The notes: a model not told the origin generated them from the sequence alone. Positions 15,007 to 30,113 are shown, counted from the first letter of the stretch. The stretch is DNA of 64,000 nucleotides from Gadus chalcogrammus (GCF_026213295.1 NC_079423.1:17806040-17870039), one strand, 5' to 3'. Numbers and translations: made by a program.

Positions 15007-18000
15007 GTACGCTTCCCTCGGTCCTCCACTCCTTCCCCTCGCCTGCTGCTCTCCCTCTACGCTTCGGTCTGGTAGCAGATGCTTTTATCTACCGAGACGT
15101 GCCAGGGGTTTAAGGTACATGTCGTAACGGTGCAGGTTTGGGTAGGGTCGTTTTGGTTAAGGAAGCAGGTCAGGCGGCAGACAACCTTTCTGCTGGGGTC
15201 AAACGCCCCATCACAAGAATAGCTCTGACTACGTAGATCGCCATGGAATCAGCATGAGGTCGTATGTTCAGAGAGTCAGGCCTCGAGAAGGCCAGGCGCT
15301 GGTTGTGATGTTAGAATGTGTGTGTTTGAATGCGGCCTTGAGACGCATTCCACCAAAATGATAAAATAACCAAAACGATTTGTTATTGTGAACGGTAGCA
15401 GAATACAGTTCCCCTTCAATTCTTTTAGGAGTGCCGCACCTCGTTCCAAATCGGTTATGGCCCCGCCCTTAATTACCAAACGCTCACAATGACGTTTCCG
15501 CGCCGTTTACTGAAACCGAGACAAAGAGAGCGGAGGTAAACATGATAAGAGCCGCTCCTTCCTCAGAGTACATATTGATAACGATGTGGGGACTCCGGCC
15601 ATTTCACTGCTCCCTGGCACCCACTCCACCACTCTGTGATCTAAGATGGCCGCCTCAATGATCCAGTTAATCGGGTTCATGTTGTCGGCCCTCGGCCTGT
15701 TCCTGATCTCGGCCGCGACCGTCATGGACATGTGGAGTTTGCAGGACCGCTCCGGGACCGTCATCACAAACTTCTTCACCTACTCGGGCCTCTGGGCCTC
15801 GTGCGTGGGAACGTCGTACGGCACCACCCAGTGCCGCCCCTACTTCACCATACTTGGACTGCCTGGTAGGTTTGACCATCAGAGGACCATCCTACCGGGA
15901 AGGCCTGGTCAGGTCTGATCCGTCAGGGGACAATCCTACTGGGAAGGCCTGGTCAGGTCTGATCCGTCAGGGGACAGTCCTACTGGGAAGGCCTGGTCAG
16001 GTCTGATCCGTCAGGGGACAGTCCTACTGGGAAGGCCTGGTCAGGTCTGATCCGTCAGGGGACAGTCCTACTGGGAAGGCCTGGTCAGGTCTGATACGTC
16101 TTGGGGACAGTCCTACTATAGCCTACCGGGACTGCCTGGTAAGGTTTGACGATGAGGGGGACAGTCCTACTATAGCCTACTGGGATGGCCGGGTAGGTTT
16201 GACCGTCAGGGGGGACAGTCCTACTATAGCCTACTGGGACGGCCTGGTAGGTTTGATCCAAAGGGACAGTGTTGTAAGGTCTGATCCGTAGGGAGGGTCT
16301 GGTCAGAACTCTTGAAGACAGCGTTCCTCCTCATGGATCTATTGGAACTACAACATTTTAAGAAAGTGTTATTGGCGATCTATTGGATCTGCTTCATATT
16401 CTTTCTTTTGGAAACCTTTTCAAGAGTAGGAAGGTGCCGTAGGGTGGGATTCTGGGTGTGACTCCCAGCCCAAAGGCACTGGGTTAAAACCGTGATGTCT
16501 TCGCTCTACCAGCAGGCATCCATGAGATGTATCACCCCTAGATGCTCCTTGATGACCTGGCTCTGGATCCACTGTCATACTGAGAGTAAAGTCGTTTGGA
16601 AGCAGAGGCTTTCAGATGAGGGGAACCCTCACACTGAGGGTTGGACCAAAATAGAAAAATACATCGTTCAACCGTTCAATCATTCAATCGTTTCCTGTCT
16701 TTTACATTTATTTCTTCATTGAGGTGTCAGCGCTAGGTTAAATAAAACAGAGAAGTCGAATTGCATTTAATTCGGCTTTTGTTTTTGAAAAAACATCTAT
16801 TTCCGTCACCCTTTAACATATTTAAAGTATTCTACCCCAAGCCGACATTTTTGTTTTAACCGTTGACCTCTGACTATAAACGTTAACCTATATGCGTTGA
16901 CCTTTGACCCCAGCGCTGCTGCAGGCGGTGCGAGCGTTGATGATCGTGGGCATTATCCTGGGCGCCATCGGCTGCCTGGTCGCCATCTTCGCCCTGAAGT
17001 GTCTGAAGATGGGCAACATGGAGGACAACATCAAGGCCACCATGACGCTGGCCGCCGGGATCCTCAACCTGCTGGCCGGTATACCTCCTGGCTGCTCTGC
17101 CGCCATTTTGTTTGAATAATTAGCAATTATTCGCCGAAGGCTCCGTGAATAGTGGGGAATAGCCCCCCGAGACCGAAGGGCTCGGGGGGGCTATTCCCCA
17201 CTATTCACGGAGCCTGAGGTGGATGATTGTTTTAGTATATGCTACACGTGAACACTCCAAACATATTCAAGATAACACTTTTTGCCGGGATTCATTTGTT
17301 TTTATTGATGTTTTATTTGTTTTTATTAGCGTGACGAGACGACCGTCACGCAATATCCCGAGTTTGAGATCTCAATCGTGGGATATTGCCCAATATCCCG
17401 AGATAGCGAACCAATCAATTTGCGCATTTTAGGAGGTGCACGTCTAGCATATACTAATAATAGTTATAGTGCTACAAACCATTTGTAGGTTTTTATCGGG
17501 CATGCAAATATAAAGAATGTATCGCACACAAGAAGACAAACGATGTGGATTTGAGTTTGAGATCAACATGATAAAAGTAAATCAGTTTGAACTAGAAATG
17601 ACGATAGAATCGATTCAAACAAAGACCCTCATGGTATTGATTAACACACTCTTGTTCATCAACTAACACATTCTTAATTGTTGTTGATCTTTGCCGTGCA
17701 GGTGTGTGTGGGATCGCGGGCGTGTCGGCCTTCGCTAACCTCATCGTGCAGAGCTTCCGGTTCAACAACTACGCCGAGGGGGGTTTCAGCCTCGGGGGAG
17801 GGGGGGGCATGGGGGGTGTGAGTGGGATGGGCAGCGGCCTCCGGCCACAGTAAGCTCTGTTTCACTTCCTGTATCCGGTCGCATCTGAGGCCGCGATGGC
17901 TGTTATGTTCTTTCATTCGTCATTGATTTGTTGATGTGTCCTTTCAGGTACACGTTTGGCCCCGCCCTCTTTGTGGGCTGGATAGGGTCGGCCATCTTGG

Positions 18001-18693
18001 TTATTGGCGGCGTCCTGATGTGTCTGGCCTGCCGTGGAATGGTCTCCGAGGACAAACGGTAATTATTAGTCAATAAAAACCAAGGGATTGACTTACTTGT
18101 ACTCAAATCGTCTTCGTTCCTTTGCGAGTGTTTTTCCACTGATTCATCGTCATGGTGGGAAAAATGACGTAGGCCTACACTTTGTACTTTCAAACGATAT
18201 ATAATAATTCATAATAATATGAATTACGTTATAAGCCATCCACAAGCAGTTAGTAAAAGCTGGATTTGACATGAAATACGCATTAGGCCTACTTATATCG
18301 TAGATGTCAGACTTTGAAGACTTAGTTCAACATTTGAATCATAAATCATCAGAATCATTCAACATGTTTGATAAATATATATAATGTTAAGCCCTCTGAG
18401 ACTACCTGGGATTAAGGGCTACACAAATACAATTGAATTTAATTAATTGAATGGATTTGATTTATAAGGAACTAAAGGTATTATGAAGTGTTACCAAAAG
18501 GGTATAAACTCTGTCCACCCATAACATCGAGTCTCTCCGTGTCTGCCGCAGGTACGACGGGACTGCCTACAAAGCAGCATCCTCCCAGAGGACCGGGTAC
18601 CGCCCTGAGGTGAGGAACCACCCCATCTACAACGCCTCCTACAAGACCCACAGCGTGGAGGGCAAGCAGAACCAGAGGTTCGACTACGTCTAG
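14787..18693 (+). CDS. cldn18: claudin-18, two alternative first exons
   Basis: Tight-junction membrane protein. Claudin-18 seals paracellular ion and proton leakage in stomach and lung epithelium of mammals. Coding exons are 1a 14787-15006 or 1b 15646-15865, then 16914-17078, 17702-17849, 17948-18058 and 18552-18693. Either form is 786 nt, 261 residues, the same length as human CLDN18. All introns have GT-AG ends and phases agree. Four membrane spans are visible (about residues 7-27, 81-101, 123-143 and 175-195). The first extracellular loop has the claudin W-GLW-C-C signature. The common exons contain LLQAVRALMIVGIILGAIG and YTFGPALFVGW, nearly as in human, and the protein ends in the PDZ-ligand FDYV. 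The second loop is unusually glycine-rich. Exon 1 choice probably uses separate promoters, as in mammals (inference). Confidence 0.97.
15646..15865 (+). CDS. cldn18: claudin-18 alternative exon 1b
   Basis: Encodes an alternative residues 1-73 of identical length (220 nt) and splice phase to exon 1a, with donor CCTG|GTAGGT. It keeps the membrane span and the GLWASC...QC...RPYFTILGLP frame, but the loop is divergent: VGTSYGTTQ replaces the VRQSSGFTE-type segment. It lies in the position of the mammalian stomach-type first exon, but the low similarity means orthology to that exon is inferred from position and phase. Confidence 0.93.
15858..16275. repeat. ~50-58 bp minisatellite starting at the exon 1b donor
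   Basis: About nine tandem copies beginning exactly at the exon 1b/intron junction. Each copy repeats a donor-like core, GCCTGGTAGGTTTGACC in the outer copies and GGCCTGGTCAGGTCTGATC in the central ones. A copy near 16128 even repeats the last exon bases GGACTGCCTG before GTAAGG. Confidence 0.9.
16430..16640 (+). mobile_element. tRNA-derived SINE copy in cldn18 intron 1
   Basis: Contains AAAGGCACTGGGTTAAAACC (B-box region), then ATCACCCCTAGATGCTCCTT and GATGACCTGGCTCTGG, matching the unit expanded at 11.8-12.8 kb, then AGTAAAGTCGTTTGGAAGCA, matching the fish SINE 3' tail. Here the internal segment is single copy. Confidence 0.6.
16914..17078 (+). CDS. cldn18: claudin-18 exon 2
   Basis: Encodes about residues 74-129: the end of loop 1, membrane span 2 and the intracellular loop (ALLQAVRALMIVGIILGAIG, then KCLKMGNMEDN). 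The acceptor is GACCCCAG and the donor GGCCG|GTATAC. Confidence 0.96.
17139..17214. repeat. near-perfect inverted repeat in cldn18 intron 2
   Basis: Arms 17139-17171 and 17181-17214 are reverse complements (GGCTCCGTGAATAGTGGGGA... / ...TCCCCACTATTCACGGAGCC) with a single extra G and a loop of about 9 nt. About 115 bp downstream, CGTGAC...GTCACG (17330-17350) and GCAATATCCC...GGGATATTGC (17350-17389) form two more short inverted repeats. Together they look like a foldback or MITE-type transposon relic. Confidence 0.85.
17702..17849 (+). CDS. cldn18: claudin-18 exon 3
   Basis: Encodes about residues 129-178: membrane span 3 (VCGIAGVSAFANLIV) and the second extracellular loop. The loop contains a glycine-rich stretch (GGFSLGGGGGMGGVSGMGSG) where human has a shorter NMYTGMGGMVQ-type segment. 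Confidence 0.95.
17948..18058 (+). CDS. cldn18: claudin-18 exon 4
   Basis: Encodes about residues 178-215: YTFGPALFVGWIGSAILVIG, then GVLMCLACRGMVSEDKR, which is membrane span 4 and the start of the cytoplasmic tail. Confidence 0.96.
18386..18455 (+). mobile_element. retroelement 3' tail fragment
   Basis: TTAAGCCCTCTGAGACTACC, then GATTAAGGGCTACACAAATA ending in ATTGAATTTAATTAATTGAA. It resembles the 3' ends with TTGAA-type tails of fish non-LTR elements. Family assignment is from memory and uncertain. Confidence 0.4.
18552..18693 (+). CDS. cldn18: claudin-18 exon 5 (C-terminal tail)
   Basis: Encodes the cytoplasmic tail (YDGTAYKAASSQRTGYRPEV ... NQRFDYV) with stop TAG at 18691-18693. The terminal Y-V is the usual claudin ligand for ZO-type PDZ domains. 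Confidence 0.95.
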
Positions 18694-19522
18694 CGGGCAG
18701 AGCCCCGACAGAGCGCAGAACGGAGCCCCCCTCACCCTCCACCAGCGGGATTCGAGTTGCGATCGGGACCCAACATGGGTCACGACCCAATTGGAGTTGG
18801 GTCAGCCTTCCAACGCACAGAACCCTCAGAAAACTCTCAGCACCGATTAGTTTAAAATGAGCGAATCACCAATGCTTGTGTGCTCAGAGTTTTCTCGTGG
18901 TTTCGGTCCCACTGAATTGGTGTTTCGGTTTAATAACCCCTGCTGCAAACTCCTAACCCAAACTCCATGCTCTCTGCGGTCTGTCAAGGTCCACAATGAT
19001 CTGCTTGTGAAAGACCAAACATCCATCCTCACCGTATCCCTGGCAACCAATGAATGCCCTCTATCTTGTGCTTTTGTCGCTGAAATCTTGGTTGTTGTGG
19101 CCACATTATTCACAAAACAAATCGTTTTGGTGAAGTGATGTTTCGGGGGCCGTTTTAAAAGTGTGATGAGGGGTACTTAATGTTTGTGTTTTAAATATTC
19201 CTCCATCTACATATAAGTGTATTCCCCATTTTCTGATACATAAAACCTTTCTTTTATATCCTATGAATCTATGTTGATATAAATTAGGCCTACTTTATTC
19301 TCCGTGTTTTGACTGAATGTTTTCCTTTGTCCGACTTAATCGTTGAAACTCGTTGGTCGTGTTTGACGGACTGTATACCTTTTCTCAAAAGTTATTTTCT
19401 AGTTTCAACTTGACTTTAAACTGTAGCTAACCGTGTAATTACTGTTGGATTAGCAGTTTATAATGGAGTTGTTGGTTGGTTGTGTTTCTGATGTGTGTGT
19501 TACAATAAATATAAATAATAAA
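18694..19522 (+). promoter_or_regulatory. cldn18 3' UTR with poly(A) signals
   Basis: Non-coding sequence after the stop, with AATAAA hexamers at 19504-19509 and 19517-19522. This gives a 3' UTR of about 0.8 kb. A minus-strand open frame across 18847-19113 has no recognisable content. Confidence 0.6.
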
Positions 19523-19559
19523 TATGGAAACAATAATAGTGACAATATGTCACTATCTT

Positions 19560-20100
19560 TAAGGCCTATCCAAGGAGAATGAGAATAACACACACTTTCT
19601 GTCTTTCACACACACACACACACTCATCCACCCAGGACGCATTGAAGGTCTCTTGGATCTTGTCCTCGATTAACCGTTTGATTCTCTTGCCCAAACTTCT
19701 GGCGCCATCTGGTTGCTGAACGCCTGTAGTGTCGAATGTGTGACGTTGCATTTCTCCAACAATGCATTGCGAATCGGAAAAAGAAACACATGTTTAAAAG
19801 TAAAAAACCAACCAGACTACAAAAAGGCGTGACAATCAATCTTAGGAACAGTTTAGAACCGTGATGAACCGTGATGGTTGGCCACAAGTTGTCCCAAAGC
19901 GAATACTTCCCCGCATCCCAAACGGACCCAAATCCACCAGTGGTGCGTTCAAGTCATGTGGGACTGAAGACAGCAATGGTACCGTTTCCCTTTCTTTACA
20001 ACTTGAAAATGTCAATGCATGATGAAGCCGCTTAACGGAAGCACTTATCCGACCCTTTAGGAAGACAACAATTCCTAGTCGCCATTACCAGTTTACATGT
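19560..20100. other. intergenic spacer cldn18-hs2st1
   Basis: Unique sequence with a short CA run at about 19607-19622. No gene seen. Confidence 0.55.
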
Positions 20101-20432
20101 GGCAACGTAAACAGCGCTTACAAGCCGGAAGTATCATCACCGTGAGTTCCTCGAACGCAGCATTAAAGCCTCACGTCGCGGACTGGACGCGCACGAATAC
20201 CAGCTGAGGTTGGGTCGAGTACTTCGGTAACTCATCTACTGCTGTATGTTTGGTCAGAAGTAAACACGAGACACTCGGTAGCTTATTAGCTTATTAGTTA
20301 AAGTTCCGTCCAAGACGAGTTTTTCCGTGTTGTGGTCCCGGTCCCGTGATCAGACCAGTGAGTCCAGGCTCCTGCTAGGCACTCCGAACCCTGGCCTCCC
20401 AGCGGGACCAGGGCATGGTGTGAGGATTGATG
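20100..20432 (+). promoter_or_regulatory. hs2st1 proximal promoter and 5' UTR
   Basis: GC- and CpG-rich sequence directly upstream of the start codon, without a TATA box, consistent with a housekeeping-type promoter. The transcription start cannot be located from sequence alone. Confidence 0.5.
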
Positions 20433-25111
<4,679 letters not shown>

Positions 25112-25161
25112 CCCAGCCGGGCGGGGCTGGGCCCGGGGCCCGGGGCCAGGGGCCAGGGGCC

Positions 25162-25233
25162 AGGGGCCGGGCTTGGGCACGGACCCTGTCAGGTTAATGC
25201 TAACCGTTCGTGCCCAAGCCCGGCCCGGCCCCT
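25162..25233. repeat. GC-rich hairpin in the hs2st1 3' UTR
   Basis: Arms 25162-25180 (AGGGGCCGGGCTTGGGCAC) and 25210-25233 are reverse complements apart from a 5-nt extra CGGCC in the right arm, with a loop of about 29 nt. It begins about 50 bp after the stop codon, following a GGGGCCA repeat. Confidence 0.8.
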
Positions 25234-25559
25234 AGGACACGGCTCTGGTCCAGTGAACGATCCCACCGGGGAGAGACATGGCTCTGGTCTGAGCGGTGAG
25301 CGCCAAACAGTGGCCTTCACATGGATCTACGGGTTACAAGGAGGAGGAGCGCCCAGGAGGCTTCATGAGACGGTCGGAGGAGACGAGGTGGGAGGTAAAG
25401 GGTTACAGGGCTGGGGGTCCCACTCGGCTGTGGTCGGGAATTTGAGCTTTGGCGTCATTGGTCAGAGATTGGTCTCCATGTTGCAGAAGGAGATGTTCTC
25501 CTCACAAGCTGCTCTTGTGTTAGAAAGCAGCCGAGCTGAACCCGTCGTTGAAGCTCACT

Positions 25560-25725
25560 GAGAGCTCGGTGTTCAGCTGAACTCTTGAAGCTGGCTCGCT
25601 GAGAGCTCGGTGTTCAGCTGAACTCTTGAAGCTGGCTCAGTGAGAGCTCGGTGTTCAGCTGAACTCTTGAAGCTGGCTCAGTGAGAGCTCGGTGTTCAGC
25701 TGAACTCTTGAAGCTGGCTCACTGA
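25560..25725. repeat. 41-bp minisatellite in the hs2st1 3' UTR
   Basis: Four copies starting at 25560, 25601, 25642 and 25683. Each contains the palindrome GTTCAGCTGAAC and the site GAGCTC. Confidence 0.93.
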
Positions 25726-26459
25726 GCGCTCAGAGTTCTGGTTCAGTTATCTTCTGGCCGCTCCTCCTCCAAACAGGTTCAGGGTTTTCTTAATGCTGGA
25801 GCTGCCATCTTGTTTTTCTATGCCGTCTTTACACTTTGAGCTTAACCCCTAATGTTCACGCGCCAATAATTAGAATGATGGGGGGAGTATCAAGGGATTG
25901 TTCTTCGTGAGCAGCGTTATCATGCAGTGTTGAATATATATATATATATATATATATTCCTGGGACCAATTTAGAGCGATGAAGTGACGTTTTGACCCCT
26001 TCATCCCCCGCTCTGTGGGCAGTAGATAACCACCTCACCGTTCCTGTCACAGTGTTGGTTTAGTTTGGTTTTATGTTTGTGTTTCCGCGTCGATTGAGAC
26101 ATATCATTGACACGAGTTGCTGGAGATTTTTAACCTTTGAACTTTGAAATGTGCACTTGACTGTTCATTTGCTGCACTATTCTGTAACACAGCTAATAAA
26201 CTAATGTTGCATTTGTGAATGCAGCTCTTTGACGAATGAATCGAGATTATTATATTATACAACATTCCATCTTCTTGGAACTTCCCGTTTGGAATCCGCT
26301 AAACATAAATATATCGTTACATTTATGGGTTATTGTAACTGGAGAATTTGAATATGCAGGATATAATTGAGTAAACTTCAGGGTCTAAAAGTCCCTTGGC
26401 ACCCCTGAGGAGATTTGTAAGGGTTTTCACTGCAGCTTATTATAATAATTAAATGTGCT

Positions 26460-26660
26460 TGTTTAGATTAAACATATATACAGATGCATAAACAAATATA
26501 TATTTATACATAAATACATAAAGATACATAAATAAAGATATGAATATATATATAAATATAACTAAAGACATGTGTCATGCATACATCTGCATATATATAT
26601 ATTTATATAAAGATATAAAACATACGTATATTTACACGTATATACGCATGCATCCATCTT
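26460..26660. repeat. AT-rich TATA/TACA low-complexity tract
   Basis: Irregular ATATAT, ACATAAA and TATACGT motifs over about 200 bp. No gene content. Confidence 0.7.
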
Positions 26661-26854
26661 TGTTAGTAACTAGGTCACACAGCACTACTACAGTTGTGAT
26701 CAACTTGGATCGTCCAGCCCCACGTGGTCCATTGAATGAGGACCACGCCCACTACTGAGTGAGTGCACCCCGTTACCCCCCAATCCCGTTACACCCCAAA
26801 CCCGTTACCCCCCAATTCCGTTCCCTTCTGGAGGACGGGGACTGAGAGGGCTGC

Positions 26855-26914
26855 GTGTGTGCGTGCGCGTGCGTGCGTGCGTGCGTGCGTGTGTGTGTGT
26901 GTGTGTGTGTGTGT
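26855..26914. repeat. (GCGT)n / (GT)n compound microsatellite
   Basis: A GCGT tetranucleotide run followed by a GT run. Confidence 0.85.
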
Positions 26915-26984
26915 CAGTAGGGGGGCGTGGGCCCACCCCCCTCCCGCTCTGATCCGCTGTGGACACAAGGAGAACCGACCCATC

Positions 26985-27200
26985 TGAGGAACTAGAACGT
27001 AATTAGCGGTTTGGAGCTGCAGGCGTATTGCAGCCCTGCTTCATTAGCACGATGAATACAGTGCGATAATGACTTATTCTCAATTAAAAACGCCCGCGCA
27101 CACTATTGATTGTGGCTGATTAGCTTGAAGGTTAATTAGCAGCAGCAGATTTCACGAGGGTACCCTGATTTACTGCACTCTTTAGGAACCCGTGTTTGTT
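26985..27200. other. candidate conserved non-coding element
   Basis: Unique sequence dense in CGTAATTAGC, GATTAGC, GGTTAATTAG and TCAATTAAA homeodomain-type cores downstream of hs2st1. It is non-coding in all frames. Conservation is inferred from composition only. Confidence 0.33.
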
Positions 27201-28080
27201 TGCTCTCCTAATCCAACGGTGCAGATGTTGGTTGGAAACGCTTCGGCTTCTCCGCTATTTTTTTTTACCACAAACAAAACTAATTGAATTTGTGAATTAT
27301 ATATATTGTTACTTCACGAAGTATAGTAAATGCTTGTTTTTTGTATATTCCCATGGTGATATGTTGGTTTGATTGTGGTAGTCAGCGTTATACTAGACAG
27401 TTTATGTCTGATGTGATGCGCTGAACCCGAGCGGCCACCAGGGGGCGCCGTGGCGCCTCTGGACGAGGCCGCAGCGACTCACTGTTACTGTTACGCACCT
27501 GGACCGAGCCAAACGGAACAAACTAGGAGCGCATTACCATTACGCACAGACATTACCCCATTAGATATAGTTGGCTCTCAGGCCTAGCGGACCGCTATAA
27601 ATAGAGTCACTTGGTCTCGGAAAATATGTGCAGCACCTGCATAATGACACCCCCGAAATTAATTCCGGCGGGGGGTGTAAATTGAGCACCGTGTTCAGTG
27701 AGGGGAAATGGGGGCTTTTTCATGATGTGTCCATTAGCGCTGATTTCACCCAAAACTCCAACACAAAAAGGGTTTCTACGTGGATGTAATATAACGCATC
27801 TAAACACGGGTGGGGTGCGGCATGATTTACCCCAAACACTACCTCTTTTAGTCAATCGAAGTTAGGGAAACCGCGGTGTTTTAGGGGGATGACTTCGCGA
27901 TAAGAGAGGAAACTGCGTGTTTCTCAGAATCTCGAGGTTGTTTGACCTCGGGATAGATTTCTCTCCGCTGCTCCACAAAGCAACCGGAGCAGAGCGGAGA
28001 AGCCCGGAGTGAGTCCACAGGCCCCAACATTACCACATCATAACACTGTGTGCGTGCCTGCACACACTATCGCGCACGTA
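27200..28080. other. intergenic, no gene seen
   Basis: Unique sequence. A TATAAATAG at about 27596-27604 looks like a TATA box, but no exon follows that I can recognise. Confidence 0.5.
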
Positions 28081-28085
28081 CACAC

Positions 28086-28200
<115 letters not shown>

Positions 28201-28578
28201 CACGGTGCCGGAGAGCAGGTGAGATGGTGCTCGCACACGGCAGCGGGCCAGGCCGGGCAGCCAGCTCCTGACATTCTGACTATAATTAAGTCTGGCACGG
28301 ACGGCGGCGGAGAGGGTGAGCCCGGAGCGAACATCATGGAGTCTCCACGGCAGGAAGCACAGAGATGTTAGCTCTGATCAATGGCTGGTAATCCGCCCGC
28401 ACTACAATAAGCTCCGCGGCAGGTTTCAAAAGGCTATGTCGAATTAATTATTGCGTGATAAATGTATATATTTTACGATGCGTAATATCTACATTTTAGA
28501 TAGGCCTATTGATTGAATATAATTTAACCTAGGGATATTTTCAAAACATCACACTGAAATCAGTGTTATGTTTTAATG

Positions 28579-28579
<1 letters not shown>

Positions 28580-28641
<62 letters not shown>

Positions 28642-28656
28642 GGGGGGGGGGGCTGG
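28580..28656. repeat. (GT)n plus poly-G tract
   Basis: A GT run of about 58 bp running into about 14 consecutive G. Confidence 0.95.
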
Positions 28657-28777
28657 GGGGTCAGAACATAATGTAACAGTATTCAGGAGCATGGAACAAA
28701 GCGGGGGGGCTGACCTCAAACAGAAAACTGTGATACTCTTAATTAGACTGAAGCATGTTTCACCTTGGTGGAACTCT

Positions 28778-28947
28778 CTCTCTCTCTCTCTCTCTCCATC
28801 CCTTCATCTCTCCCTTTGCTCACTCTATTCCACTGCCTGCTCTCCCTCCCCCCCCCCCCCCCGCTCTCTCCTCTAACACTGGGGCCTTTTTCTCCTCTGT
28901 CACCAGTGGGGAGAGGAGAGAGAGACAGAGAGAGAGACAGAGGTGAG

Positions 28948-28993
<46 letters not shown>
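28778..28993. repeat. (CT)n ... (GA)n paired tracts
   Basis: CT-rich sequence from 28778 (including about 12 consecutive C near 28850) is followed by a GA run at about 28944-28991. This is a second, smaller example of facing CT and GA tracts. Confidence 0.85.
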
Positions 28994-29639
28994 AGAGTAG
29001 GAGAGAGGAGAATGCAATCAGTGGTTCAGAGCGTGTCTATTGTGGAGTGTGGCTGATGAGTTTCCCAGAGCAGATAATAGATTAAATTATTTACCCTCCC
29101 CCTCCTCCCCCCTGCATTGTGTGGAGGCAGGGAGGCAGGGAGGCTGAAGGCCACGATCACTCGCTGTCTTTCACAGATCTAATTTTTCTAATTAGTGCTT
29201 GAATGCGGTGCCCCCCCCAACCCGCCCCCCCTCCCCCCCCTCAGCCATAGTGCTCTTTTGTGACATACATTCCATGAGGCGGTCATGTGACCCTGTGGAA
29301 GAGGAGCCTCCACTTCCTTCATTGGCTGCATGGGCGCCGACCTAACAGCATAATAAGCGGCGTTTCTTTAATGGAGGGCGGTAGAGCGAGGCTCCGCCCC
29401 CGGCCGCCGTGGTGGTGGACCAGCGTGGGCTCATGGGGGATTCAACTGGTTTCTCTGAACACCACCAGTGGTCCCACTTGTCCATGGTTGCAGGACGTGT
29501 GGTGTTTAAACCAGGGGGGACGACACAGCGGGAGAGTCTGGGGGTTAGACGAAGGTAGTGGTCAATGGTCAGGTGGTCGTACACCTCAGAGACACACTAG
29601 GCTGGTGGTGGAGTGGTGTCTGGACTGGACTATTACCCA

Positions 29640-29865
29640 GACCCAGAACCTCATTATGGGGTGTAATGGACTACACCCAGAGCCTAATTATGATGTGTAC
29701 TCGACTATACCCAGACCCTAATTATGATGTGTAACGGACTATACCCAGAACCTCATTATGGGGTGTAATGGACTACACCCAGACCCTAATTATGATGTGT
29801 AATGGACTATACCCAGACCCTCATTGTGATGTGTACTGGAATACACCCTGAACCTCATTATGGTG
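29640..29865. repeat. 34-bp minisatellite
   Basis: About six to seven copies of a 34-bp unit with the core ACCCAGACCCTAATTATGAT. Confidence 0.9.
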
Positions 29866-30113
29866 AACTGCAGGGGTATCACTTTTCTGCTCAGAGTCTA
29901 GACCCCGAGATTAGTGACAGTTGACCTGGACTGGTCAACAATCAATGATCATTATACAAGCTGGTCTGCTCCAGGGAGGCATTGGTGAGCAGTGGCTATG
30001 TTGGTGGACCAGGATCTTGGGTCTCTGTAGACCTGGCCTGGGGGTGTCTGTAGGCAGGGCCTATGGGTCTGGGTAGGCCAAACCTGGGGTTCTCTGAGGA
30101 CCAGGTCTTGGGT

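Larger units (their letters stand above)
25112..26220 (+). promoter_or_regulatory. hs2st1 3' UTR with poly(A) signal
   Basis: Non-coding after the stop. AATAAA at 26195-26200 gives a 3' UTR of about 1.1 kb. It holds a long hairpin, a 41-bp minisatellite and a (TA)n run at about 25934-25958. Confidence 0.6.

Noticed and set aside
14697..15029. Minus-strand 110-codon open frame over cldn18 exon 1a
   Set aside because: Shadow of the claudin exon; the plus-strand protein matches claudin-18 throughout.
25253..25561. 102-codon open frame after hs2st1
   Set aside because: It lies in the 3' UTR, has no domain similarity that I recognise and overlaps the start of the 41-bp repeats.
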